This document shows positions 40,921-48,781 of a stretch of DNA of 64,000 nt, in pieces. The stretch spans positions 62,001 to 126,000 of the forward strand of contig NZ_JOIU01000007.1 in NCBI RefSeq assembly GCF_000720135.1, read 5' to 3'. The translations under genes were made by a program, and so were the position numbers. The notes beneath the pieces were generated by a model. The model was given only the letters and a program-made list of their open reading frames with translations. It did not search any database and was not told where the DNA came from. How positions within the stretch are numbered: the first letter of the stretch is position 1; every line of letters begins with the position of its first letter. The stretch comes from Streptomyces sp. NRRL S-1022. GTDB taxonomy: Bacteria; Actinomycetota; Actinomycetes; Streptomycetales; Streptomycetaceae.

Positions 40921-43278
40921 ATGGCCGACAGCAGGATCCTGGTCGCGGTACCGGAGCACCCGCGCGCCGAGGGCGCCGGGGCCGAGCAGCTGCGGAAGAT
41001 CCGGGACGCGGTGGAGGCGGAGGGCTTCGGGGTGCGCTGGGCGGTCACCGCCGAGGACGCGGACGCGGTGCTGCGGACCGAGGCGGGCCTGGCCGCGGCC
41101 CTGGTCGCCTGGGACCTGCCCGGCGGGCGGGCCGCCGGTGACGGGCCCGGGGCCGCGCTCGCCGTGCCGGACGGGGCCGTCGACGGAGCTGCGGGCGGGG
41201 CCACCGTGCTGCGCCGGATCGGACGGCGGTACCAGAACCTGCCGGTGTTCCTCGTCATGGCCGAGGAGGGCCTGCGGGAACTGCCGCTGTGGGTGTCGGA
41301 GACGGTCGTCGGGTACGTGTGGCCGCTGGAGGACACCCCCGGGTTCATCGCGGGCCGGATCAGCAGCGCCGCCCGTGCCTACCGGGAGGACGTGCTGCCG
41401 CCGTTCTTCCGGGCGCTGCGCCGCTTCCACGACGCCCACGAGTACTCCTGGCACACCCCCGCCCACTCCGGGGGCGTGGCCTTCCTCAAGTCACCCGCGG
41501 GGCGCGCCTTCCACGACTACTTCGGCGAACGGCTGCTCCGCTCCGACCTGTCGATCTCGGTGGAGGAACTGGGCTCGCTGTTCGAGCACAGCGGCCCGAT
41601 CGGGGAGGCGGAGCGCAACGCGGCCCGCGTCTTCGGCGCCGACCTCAGCTACTTCGTGCTGCACGGCGACTCCACCTGCAACCGGCTGGTGGGCCACTTC
41701 AGCGTCACCCGCGACGAACTCGCCCTGGTGGACCGCAACTGCCACAAGTCGGTGCTGCACGGCCTGGTGGTCTCCGGCGCCCGGCCCGTCTACCTGGTGC
41801 CCACCCGCAACGGCTACGGTCTCGCCGGCCCGCTCCCGCCGGCCGAGCTGGCGGCGGACTCGATCGCCGGCCGGATCGGCGCGCACCCGCTCGCCGAGGG
41901 CGCCGTCTCGCGGGACCCGCAGTACGCGGTGTTCACCAACTCCACCTACGACGGCCTGTGTTACGCCGCCGTACCGGTCGCGAAGGCGCTCGCGGCCAGC
42001 ACGCCCCGGGTGCACTTCGACGAGGCGTGGTTCGCGTACGCCCGCTTCCATCCGCTGTACCGGGGCCGCTACGGCATGTCGGTGGACGCCGGCGCCTTCC
42101 CCGGCCCGGACCGGCCCACGGTCTTCTCGACCCAGTCCACGCACAAGCTGCTGGCCGCGCTGTCCCAGTCGGCGATGGTGCACGTACGGCCGGCGCCGCG
42201 GGCGCCCGTGGAGCACGACCGCTTCAACGAGGCGCTGATGATGCACGGCACCACCTCGCCCCTCTACCCGATGATCGCCTCGCTGGACGTGGCGACGGCC
42301 ATGATGGACGGCCCGCAGGGCGAGTGGCTGCTGGACGAGGCGGTGACGGAGGCGATCCGCTTCCGTCAGGAGATGGTGCGGCTGGGGCGGCGGGTGACGA
42401 ACGCCGGGGACCGGCCGCCGTGGTTCTTCGGCGTGTGGCAGCCGGAGGAGGTCACCGACCCGGCGACGGGCGAACGGCTGTCCTTCGCGGACGCCCCGCC
42501 CGAGCTGCTGCGCACCGAGCAGTCCTGCTGGCTGCTGGAACCGGGCGCCGCCTGGCACGGCTTCCCCGGGCTGACCGAGGGCCACTGCATGCTGGACCCG
42601 GTCAAGGTCACGCTGACCTGCCCGGGCATCACCGCCACCGGGGAGATGGCCGAGGAGGGCATCCCGGCCCGGATCCTCACCGCGTACCTGGCCACCCGGA
42701 ACATCGTCGTCGAGAAGACCGACAGCTACACCACGCTGATCCTGTTCTCCATGGGCATCACGAAGGGCAAGTGGGGCACGCTGCTGGACGCCCTGATGGA
42801 CTTCAAGGCCCTGTACGACTCCGACGCCCCGCTGGACCGGGTGCTGCCCGAGGCCGTCGCCGCGCACCCGAAGCGCTACGCCGGTCTGACCCTGCGCGAG
42901 CTGTGCCGGCAGATGCACGAGCAGCTGCGCTCGGCACGTCTGGTGGAATTGCTCGAAACCGCGTTCCAGCAGCTCCCGGAACCGGTCCACCCGCCCCAGC
43001 ACTGCTACCAGCGGCTGGTGCGGGGCGGCACGGAACGCATCCGCATCGCCGACGCGGCGCACCGGGTGGCGGCCGCGATGGTCACGGTCACCCCGCCCGG
43101 CATCCCGGTCCTCATGCCGGGCGAGTCCACCGGCACCCCCGACGGCCCCCTCCTGCGCTACCTCACCGCCCTGGAGACCTTCGACCGCCGCTTCCCCGGC
43201 TTCCGCAGCGAAACCCACGGCGTGACGATCGACGAGGACAGCGGCGACTACGAGATCGAGGTACTGCGCCCGGAGTGA
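40921..43278 (+). CDS. PLP-dependent Orn/Lys/Arg decarboxylase (fold type I, large form)
   Basis: A 785-residue enzyme of the inducible Orn/Lys/Arg decarboxylase family. The N-terminal wing domain (1-150) has an alternating alpha/beta pattern. The PLP domain includes YSWHTPAHSGGVAFLKSP, FVLHGDSTCNRL, DRNCHKSVLHGLVVSGA, VHFDEAWFAY and STQSTHKLLAALS with the PLP lysine at residue 409. A C-terminal domain follows. It would decarboxylate a basic amino acid to a diamine (cadaverine, putrescine or agmatine); the substrate cannot be told from sequence. ATG 40921 follows a purine-rich stretch. The gene is convergent with the GlnA2-type gene, whose enzyme class glutamylates polyamines. Confidence 0.88.
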   Translation: MADSRILVAVPEHPRAEGAGAEQLRKIRDAVEAEGFGVRWAVTAEDADAVLRTEAGLAAALVAWDLPGGRAAGDGPGAALAVPDGAVDGAAGGATVLRRIGRRYQNLPVFLVMAEEGLRELPLWVSETVVGYVWPLEDTPGFIAGRISSAARAYREDVLPPFFRALRRFHDAHEYSWHTPAHSGGVAFLKSPAGRAFHDYFGERLLRSDLSISVEELGSLFEHSGPIGEAERNAARVFGADLSYFVLHGDSTCNRLVGHFSVTRDELALVDRNCHKSVLHGLVVSGARPVYLVPTRNGYGLAGPLPPAELAADSIAGRIGAHPLAEGAVSRDPQYAVFTNSTYDGLCYAAVPVAKALAASTPRVHFDEAWFAYARFHPLYRGRYGMSVDAGAFPGPDRPTVFSTQSTHKLLAALSQSAMVHVRPAPRAPVEHDRFNEALMMHGTTSPLYPMIASLDVATAMMDGPQGEWLLDEAVTEAIRFRQEMVRLGRRVTNAGDRPPWFFGVWQPEEVTDPATGERLSFADAPPELLRTEQSCWLLEPGAAWHGFPGLTEGHCMLDPVKVTLTCPGITATGEMAEEGIPARILTAYLATRNIVVEKTDSYTTLILFSMGITKGKWGTLLDALMDFKALYDSDAPLDRVLPEAVAAHPKRYAGLTLRELCRQMHEQLRSARLVELLETAFQQLPEPVHPPQHCYQRLVRGGTERIRIADAAHRVAAAMVTVTPPGIPVLMPGESTGTPDGPLLRYLTALETFDRRFPGFRSETHGVTIDEDSGDYEIEVLRPE

Positions 43279-43602
43279 CGGGCCCGCGTCGACGTCGGCA
43301 CGCGGCCGCCCGGCCCGTCACGGACCCGGCTGCCCGGGGATGGACCCAGGGCGGCCGGAGGACCCCGGCCGCGGGCGGGCCGGTTCCTGCACCGGCAGAC
43401 CCCAGGCCCGACGAATCGCCCTCAGCAGAGACCTTGCCGTGTAGGGCGACACGGGCGGTGACGGAGTGACGGAACTGCTGGAGCGTCTCCTCGCTCGGCT
43501 CCATCGCGCGGGCGGCGTCGGACTCGGCGGCCATGGCCGAACGAACCGCCTCGGCACTGCCTTGCGGTGGATATCCGCCTCGGTGGCCCCGGGGCGGAAC
43601 GC
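43279..43602. other. Spacer with possible gene remnant
   Basis: No convincing gene. On the minus strand, a frame from ATG 43534 reads AESDAARAMEPSEETLQQFR and HSVTARVALHGKVS with good G/C third positions, then loses coding character and runs into the decarboxylase gene antisense. A second minus frame upstream gives RPGATEADIHRKAVPRRF. This may be a frameshifted small gene or chance. Confidence 0.25.
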
Positions 43603-43637
43603 CTCGGGGCCGACGGTCCACGGCCGTCGGCCCCGAG
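43603..43637 (-). terminator. Terminator of the GlnA2-type gene
   Basis: CTCGGGGCCGACGG (43603-43616) pairs perfectly with CCGTCGGCCCCGAG (43624-43637), a 14-bp stem with a 7-base loop, 34 bases downstream of the stop. Confidence 0.8.
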
Positions 43638-43670
43638 GGTCGTTCCGGCGGACCCCCGCCCCGAGCTGCG

Positions 43671-45032
43671 CTACAGCACCGGCAGGTTCTTCCGCAGTTC
43701 GAAGGCCGTCACCTCGGAGCGGTACTCCTCCCACTCCGACTTCTTGTTGCGCAGGAAGAAGTCGAAGACGTGCTCGCCGAGGGTTTCGGCGACCAGGTCG
43801 CTGCTCTCCATGAGGGTCAGGGCCTCGCCGAGGTTCTGCGGAAGGGGCTCGATGCCCATGGCGCGGCGTTCGGCGTTGGACAGGGCCCAGACGTCGTCCT
43901 CGGCGCCCGGCGGGAGTTCGTAGCCCTCCTCGATGCCCTTCAGGCCGGCGGCGAGGAGGACGGCGTAGGCCAGGTAGGGGTTGGTGCCGGAGTCGAGGGA
44001 GCGGACCTCGACGCGGGCGGAGCCGGTCTTGCCGGGCTTGTACATCGGGACGCGGACCAGGGCGCTGCGGTTGTTGTGGCCCCAGCAGATGTACGAGGGG
44101 GCCTCGCCGCCCGCGCCGGCCGTGCGCTCGGAGCCGCCCCAGATGCGCTTGTAGGAGTTCACCCACTGGTTGGTGACCGCGGAGATCTCCGCGGCGTGCC
44201 GCAGCAGGCCCGCGATGAAGGAGCGGCCGACCTTGGAGAGCTGGTACTCCGCGCCGGACTCGTAGAAGGCGTTGCGGTCGCCCTCGAAGAGGGACAGGTG
44301 GGTGTGCATGCCGGAGCCGGGGTGCTCGGAGAAGGGCTTCGGCATGAACGTCGCATGGACGCCCTGCTCCAGCGCCACCTGCTTCATGACCAGGCGGAAC
44401 GTCATGATGTTGTCGGCCGTCGAGAGCGCGTCGGCGTAGCGCAGGTCGATCTCCTGCTGGCCCGGCGCGCCCTCGTGGTGGGAGAACTCCACCGAGATGC
44501 CCATGGACTCCAGCATGGTGATCGCCTGGCGGCGGAAGTCCATGCCGACGTTGGTGGGCGTGTGGTCGAAGTAGCCGGAGTTGTCGGCGGGGGTGGGCCG
44601 GGAGCCGTCCAGCGGGCGGTCCTTCAGCAGGAAGAACTCGATCTCCGGGTGGGTGTAGAAGGTGAAGCCCAGGTCGGAGGTGCGGGCGAGGGCACGCTTG
44701 AGGACGTAGCGCGGGTCGGCGAAGGACGGGGAGCCGTCCGGCATGAGGATGTCGCAGAACATGCGGGCCGTGCCGGGGGTCTCCGCGCGCCAGGGCAGGA
44801 CCTGGAAGGTGGACGGGTCCGGCTTGGCGATCATGTCGGACTCGTAGACCCGGGCGAAGCCCTCGATCGCGGAGCCGTCGAACCCGATGCCCTCGTCGAA
44901 GGCCTGTTCGAGTTCAGCGGGGGCCACGGCGACGGACTTGAGGAAGCCCAGCACGTCCGTGAACCACAGGCGTACGAACCGGATGTCGCGCTCCTCCAAG
45001 GTCCGGAGCACGAACTCCTGCTGCTTGTCCAT
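43671..45032 (-). CDS. glnA2: GlnA2-type glutamine synthetase-like, gamma-glutamylpolyamine synthetase
   Basis: A 453-residue type I glutamine-synthetase-fold enzyme. Motifs include GFDGSAIEGFA, the metal site EIEFFLL, GAPGQQEIDLRYADAL, PGSGMHTHLSLF and NSYKRIWGG, with ATP-site residues NNRSALVRVP. The sequence strongly resembles the Streptomyces coelicolor GlnA2, characterised as a gamma-glutamylpolyamine synthetase rather than a true glutamine synthetase. It would attach glutamate to putrescine, cadaverine, spermidine or spermine for catabolism and detoxification. The adenylylation Tyr region of GlnA is not recognisable. Start ATG 45032 (MDKQQEF) has GGGGAAG upstream and matches the known length; the earlier ATG 45047 abuts AAGG. 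Confidence 0.88.
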   Translation of the reverse strand: MDKQQEFVLRTLEERDIRFVRLWFTDVLGFLKSVAVAPAELEQAFDEGIGFDGSAIEGFARVYESDMIAKPDPSTFQVLPWRAETPGTARMFCDILMPDGSPSFADPRYVLKRALARTSDLGFTFYTHPEIEFFLLKDRPLDGSRPTPADNSGYFDHTPTNVGMDFRRQAITMLESMGISVEFSHHEGAPGQQEIDLRYADALSTADNIMTFRLVMKQVALEQGVHATFMPKPFSEHPGSGMHTHLSLFEGDRNAFYESGAEYQLSKVGRSFIAGLLRHAAEISAVTNQWVNSYKRIWGGSERTAGAGGEAPSYICWGHNNRSALVRVPMYKPGKTGSARVEVRSLDSGTNPYLAYAVLLAAGLKGIEEGYELPPGAEDDVWALSNAERRAMGIEPLPQNLGEALTLMESSDLVAETLGEHVFDFFLRNKKSEWEEYRSEVTAFELRKNLPVL

Positions 45033-45278
45033 CTTCCGCTTCCCCATCCTTGCTGGTCAGGCCGCCTGTCCCCGGTACCACGGGAGGCGGTCGGGCACCT
45101 GAGCATCCCACCACAACACCGTTTCACGCGCGTTGCGGACCTTGATCGCCCGGGCGTCCTCGTGCTGAACGCCTCTCGTACGGCAGCTGTACTGCACTCT
45201 CGCCCATCTTGCCTGCTCGGACCGGCATCCGTAATGGCCGATCCCCTTCCTCCGTGACCGACACCACGGCCGTTAAAT
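45033..45278. other. Divergent promoter spacer glnA2/hmp
   Basis: About 245 bases without a gene, to be read with the operator at 45279. No GlnR-type 11-bp-phased box is seen on the glnA2 side. A GCAG-ctgta-CTGC repeat lies near 45182-45194. Confidence 0.35.
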
Positions 45279-45295
45279 TTGCATCTCAAATGCAA
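45279..45295. promoter_or_regulatory. Probable NsrR box upstream of the flavohaemoprotein gene
   Basis: TTGCATCTCAAATGCAA is a 17-bp palindrome (one mismatched pair) within an AT-rich stretch flanked by AAA and GTTT, resembling NsrR sites built on AAnnTGCAT/ATGCAnnTT. It is 44 bases upstream of the ATG. Confidence 0.6.
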
Positions 45296-45339
45296 GTTTT
45301 CATAGCGTGCGGCTGAGCCGAGTTCTCCGAGGAGTCCCG

Positions 45340-46524
45340 ATGCTGACCGAGCAGTCCGCAGCAACCGTCCGTGCCACCCTGCCCGCCGTCGGCGGGGCGA
45401 TCGGCGAGATCACCGAGCGCTTCTACACGCGCCTCTTCGACGCCCACCCCGCCCTGCTGCGCGACCTGTTCAACCGCGGCAACCAGGCGGCCGGCACCCA
45501 GCGGCAGGCCCTCGCCGGTTCGATCGCCGCCTTCGCCACGCACCTGCTGGACCACCCGGACCGGCGGCCGGACGCGATGCTCGCCCGCATCGCCCACAAG
45601 CACGCCTCCCTCGGCGTCGCCCCCGAGCAGTACGACGTCGTCCATGAGCACCTCTTCGCCGCCATCGCCGAGGTCCTCGGCGAGGCCGTCACGCCCGAGG
45701 TGGCCGCCGCCTGGGACGAGGTGTACTGGCTGATGGCGAACGCGCTGATCGCCATCGAGAAGCGGCTGTACGAGGAGGGCGGCGGCCCCGGCCTGCGCCC
45801 GTGGGAGGTCGTGGAGCGGGTCGAGGAGACGGCGGACGTCGTCACCCTCCGGCTGCGGCCGACCGACGGCGGCCCGGTGGCCGGCTTCCGCGCCGGGCAG
45901 TACGTCTCCGTCGGCGTCACCCTGCCGGACGGGGCCCGGCAGATCCGGCAGTACAGCCTGTCCGGGGCGCCCGGCGAGGCGGTACGCCAGATCACCGTCA
46001 AGCGCGTGCACGGCGCGGCCACGCCCGACGGCGAGGTCTCCCACCACCTCCACGCGCACGTGCGGCCCGGTGCCGTCCTTGAGCTGTCCGAGCCGTACGG
46101 CGACCTCGTCCTGTCCGGCGCGCCGGACACCCCCCTGCTGCTCGCCTCGGCGGGCATCGGCGTCACCCCGATGGTCGCGATGCTGGCCGGCCTCGCGGCC
46201 GGCGGCCACCGCGCCCCGGTCACCGTGGTGCACGGCGACCGCTCCCCCGCCGAGCACGCCCTGCGCGCCGACCACACGGCCTGGGCCGGCAAGCTGCCCG
46301 ACGCCTCGGTGCACCTCTTCTACGAGCGGGACGCCGGGCCCGGCACCCGGACCGGCCTGGTCGACCTGGCGGACATCGCCGTACACCCCGGCACGCGCGC
46401 GTACCTGTGCGGCCCGCTGCCCTTCATGCGCGCCGTCCGCGCCCAGCTGACGGCGAAGGGCGTCGCCCCGGCGGACATCCACTACGAGGTCTTCGGCCCC
46501 GACCTGTGGCTGGCCGGGGGCTGA
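45340..46524 (+). CDS. hmp: Flavohaemoprotein, nitric oxide dioxygenase
   Basis: A 394-residue three-domain protein: globin (1-140; proximal His in IAHKHASLGV, Tyr in FYTRLFDAHPA), FAD-binding barrel (RQYSLSGAPG) and NAD(P) domain (LLASAGIGVTPMVAML and YLCGPLPFM). It oxidises NO to nitrate with O2 and NAD(P)H in the cytoplasm. ATG 45340 has GAGGAG 6 bases upstream; an earlier in-frame start would add a non-conserved tail. An NsrR-type palindrome lies upstream and an nsrR gene lies just beyond on the opposite strand, so NO-induced expression is expected. Confidence 0.93.
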   Translation: MLTEQSAATVRATLPAVGGAIGEITERFYTRLFDAHPALLRDLFNRGNQAAGTQRQALAGSIAAFATHLLDHPDRRPDAMLARIAHKHASLGVAPEQYDVVHEHLFAAIAEVLGEAVTPEVAAAWDEVYWLMANALIAIEKRLYEEGGGPGLRPWEVVERVEETADVVTLRLRPTDGGPVAGFRAGQYVSVGVTLPDGARQIRQYSLSGAPGEAVRQITVKRVHGAATPDGEVSHHLHAHVRPGAVLELSEPYGDLVLSGAPDTPLLLASAGIGVTPMVAMLAGLAAGGHRAPVTVVHGDRSPAEHALRADHTAWAGKLPDASVHLFYERDAGPGTRTGLVDLADIAVHPGTRAYLCGPLPFMRAVRAQLTAKGVAPADIHYEVFGPDLWLAGG

Positions 46525-46549
46525 GCGACAGCGCCCCGTGAGGGCGCAA

Positions 46550-46593
46550 GTGCCACGACGGCGCCGCACCCGCCAGGCGGCCTGTCGTGGCAC
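46550..46593. terminator. Inverted repeat between hmp and nsrR (convergent)
   Basis: GTGCCACGAC (46550-46559) pairs with GTCGTGGCAC (46584-46593), 10 bp with a 24-base GC-rich loop. A likely shared terminator. Confidence 0.55.
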
Positions 46594-46619
46594 CTCGCCG
46601 TGTGCGCGGACCGCCCCCG

Positions 46620-46674
46620 CCCGCTCCCACCGGCCCCGCTCGGACCGCCCCCGCTCCCACCGATCCCGCTCAGG
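46620..46674. repeat. 30-bp-period direct repeat in the hmp/nsrR spacer
   Basis: CCCGCTCCCACCG begins at 46620 and again at 46650; the first 25 bases of the two copies agree at 21 positions. The second copy overlaps the nsrR stop. Confidence 0.45.
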
Positions 46675-47119
46675 CCGACTCCGGCCGCCGGGCGATCCCG
46701 AGCAGCAGCGGTCCCGTCGGTTCGACCACGAGGCCGGCGATCGTGACCGGGTCCAGCGAGGCGAAGAACGCCTCCCGGGCCCCCCGCAGCGCGCCCCGCA
46801 GGCGGCAGGCGGAGCGCAGGGGGCAGGCCGGCGTGCCCTGCGTCCCCTCGCAGTCCACCACGTCGCCGTCGCCCTCGAAGGTCCGCACGACGGCGCCCAC
46901 CGACGCCGTACGCCCCCGCTCGGTCAGCGTCAGCCCCCCGCCCCGCCCGCGCCGGGCGTCGACCAGGCCGAGGTGCTGCAGTTCGGCGACGACCTTCGCC
47001 GCGTGGGTGTAGGGGACGTCCATGTCGGCGGCGACCTGGCGGGTCGTGGGGGTGGCGTCGGCCACGGCGAGTCGCATCAGGACGCGCAGGGCCAGGTCGG
47101 TGGAGCGCAGCAGCCGCAT
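46670..47119 (-). CDS. nsrR: Nitric-oxide-sensing Rrf2-family repressor NsrR
   Basis: A 149-residue Rrf2 protein with an N-terminal winged helix (LRSTDLALRVLMRLAV, VPYTHAAKVVAELQHLGLV and the wing RRGRGGGLTL). A cluster-binding region has Cys90, Cys99 and Cys105 plus Asp8, the same ligand set described for Streptomyces coelicolor NsrR ([4Fe-4S] with Asp8). NO destroys the cluster and relieves repression. ATG 47119 (MRLLRSTDLA) is chosen because it puts Asp at position 8. Its neighbour hmp carries the predicted operator. Confidence 0.92.
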   Translation of the reverse strand: MRLLRSTDLALRVLMRLAVADATPTTRQVAADMDVPYTHAAKVVAELQHLGLVDARRGRGGGLTLTERGRTASVGAVVRTFEGDGDVVDCEGTQGTPACPLRSACRLRGALRGAREAFFASLDPVTIAGLVVEPTGPLLLGIARRPESA

Positions 47120-47255
47120 ACCGTGAGCGTAGGTAATGCGCATCCTGGCTTCAAATTATCCGGTTCCCGCGCCCTCCCTACGGAAGCGCGGCCCCCGCGC
47201 ATTACGATCAGCGGGCCCCACCGTCCACGTCCCCTTCTGAAGAAGGACACGCCTC

Positions 47256-47939
47256 ATGGGTTCCGGCAAGAACAGCAGCACCGCGGCGCGCAAGGCGCGC
47301 ATCGAGGAGATGCGGCGCGAGGAGCGTGCCCGCGAGCGCCGCAACCGGGTGCTCACCATCGCCGCCAGCGTGGTGGTCGTCGCCGGTCTCGTCGTCGGCG
47401 GTGTGGTCCTGGTGGACTCGCAGCGTGACTCCGGCAAGGACGCGGCGACGCCGAGCGGTGACGCCAAGGGCGCCGGGGACGCCGGGCACTTCACGACCGG
47501 CAAGGACGGCGTGAAGACCTGGTCGGGCAAGCTGTCCCGGACGCATGTGACGACCAAGGTGTCGTACCCGATGCACCCGCCGGTCGGCGGCAACCACAAC
47601 CCGGTCTGGCTGAACTGCAACGGCGACGTCTACACCAAGCAGGTCGCGGACGAGAACGCCGTGCACGCGCTGGAGCACGGCGCGGTCTGGGTGACGTACA
47701 CCAACAAGGCGGACAAGGCGGACGTCGGCGCGCTCGCGGCCAAGGTGAAGAAGACGCCGTACTCGCTGATGAGCCCGTACGAGAACCAGGACGCCCCGCT
47801 GATCCTGTCGGCGTGGGGCCACCAGGTCGCGGTGAAGAGCGCCAAGGATCCGGAAGTGGACAAGTTCTTCGCCGCCTACGTGCAGGGGCAGCAGACGCCC
47901 GAGCCCGGCGCCTCGTGCACCGGCGGGGTCATGAAGTGA
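47256..47939 (+). CDS. DUF3105 membrane-anchored protein
   Basis: A 227-residue protein. The N-terminal 30 residues are highly charged and helical (KARIEEMRREERARERRNR). One transmembrane segment (about 33-53, VLTIAASVVVVAGLVVGGVVL) places the rest outside. The exterior DUF3105 domain has conserved-looking histidines: YPMHPPVGGNHNPVWLNC and ENAVHALEHGAVWVTY, plus a second Cys near the end. The family function is unknown; the His-rich pattern suggests metal binding. GTGA at its end is the start of the DUF305 gene, so the two are translationally coupled. Confidence 0.85.
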   Translation: MGSGKNSSTAARKARIEEMRREERARERRNRVLTIAASVVVVAGLVVGGVVLVDSQRDSGKDAATPSGDAKGAGDAGHFTTGKDGVKTWSGKLSRTHVTTKVSYPMHPPVGGNHNPVWLNCNGDVYTKQVADENAVHALEHGAVWVTYTNKADKADVGALAAKVKKTPYSLMSPYENQDAPLILSAWGHQVAVKSAKDPEVDKFFAAYVQGQQTPEPGASCTGGVMK

Positions 47940-48568
47940 GGCGGCAGCACATCGGCTGGGTCGCGGGGGCCGCGGCGGCGGTGCTCGTCGCGGCCGGCGC
48001 GATCACGTACTCCGTGGCCGAGGACACCGGCGCGCCGGAGACGAGGACGCCGGACGCGCGGTCCGCCGACGCCGGGTTCGCCCGGGACATGGCCGTCCAC
48101 CACCAGCAGGCCGTCGAGATGTCGTACATCGTGCGGGACCGCACGAAGGACGAGGAGGTCCGGCGGCTCGCGTACGACATCGCGCAGACGCAGGCCAACC
48201 AGCGCGGGATGCTGCTGGGCTGGCTGGACCTGTGGGGACTGCCGAAGGTGTCGGCCGATCCGCCGATGACCTGGATGGGCATGGGTGACATGGCCTCCGG
48301 CAAGGACGGCGCGCTGATGCCGGGCATGGCCACGAACACCGAGCTGAAGAAGCTCCAGTCGCTCAGCGGCAAGCAGGCCGAGGTCCTGTACCTCCAGCTC
48401 ATGACGGCCCATCACCAGGGCGGGATCCACATGGCGGAGGGCTGTGTCGCCAAGTGCACCGTCGGCGTGGAGAAGCGGCTCGCGCAGGGCATGGTCGACG
48501 CGCAGCAGTCGGAGATCGAGCTGATGGCCGGGATGCTCAAGGAGCGGGGGGCGCAAGCCCGTTCGTAA
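47936..48568 (+). CDS. DUF305 exported protein
   Basis: A 210-residue protein. GTG 47936 overlaps the previous stop by 4 bp. A signal/anchor lies at about residues 7-26. DUF305 is a ferritin-like four-helix domain, seen here twice in pattern: FARDMAVHHQQAVEMSYIV and LMTAHHQGGIHMAEGCV. Between them lies a Met-rich loop (WMGMGDMASGKDGALMPGM). Met and His enrichment in this family hints at copper or other metal handling in the cell envelope, unproven here. The partner is the DUF3105 protein. Confidence 0.85.
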   Translation: MRRQHIGWVAGAAAAVLVAAGAITYSVAEDTGAPETRTPDARSADAGFARDMAVHHQQAVEMSYIVRDRTKDEEVRRLAYDIAQTQANQRGMLLGWLDLWGLPKVSADPPMTWMGMGDMASGKDGALMPGMATNTELKKLQSLSGKQAEVLYLQLMTAHHQGGIHMAEGCVAKCTVGVEKRLAQGMVDAQQSEIELMAGMLKERGAQARS

Positions 48569-48593
48569 CACCGCCGTAAGGATGAATGCGGCA

Positions 48594-48613
48594 AACCGCC
48601 CTGGATGGCGGTT
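48594..48613 (+). terminator. Hairpin after the DUF3105-DUF305 operon
   Basis: AACCGCC (48594-48600) pairs with GGCGGTT (48607-48613), 7 bp with a 6-base loop, 25 bases past the stop. Confidence 0.55.
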
Positions 48614-48781
48614 ACTTGAGCTTCTCTTGACTTTCCCCTTCCCCTGGCATGAACGGTTCATCGAAAGAGTGGCCCCCATCGTGTGATCCACTCGCCGGCC
48701 GACACCGCCGCGGGCCGGCGCGCGGGAGCGCGACGTACCGACCACCACGACATGCATGCGAACCGCATCGCAGGGGGTTCT

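Noticed and set aside
43671..45032. Calling this gene a second housekeeping glutamine synthetase.
   Set aside because: Close resemblance to characterised Streptomyces GlnA2 points to gamma-glutamylpolyamine synthetase activity instead.
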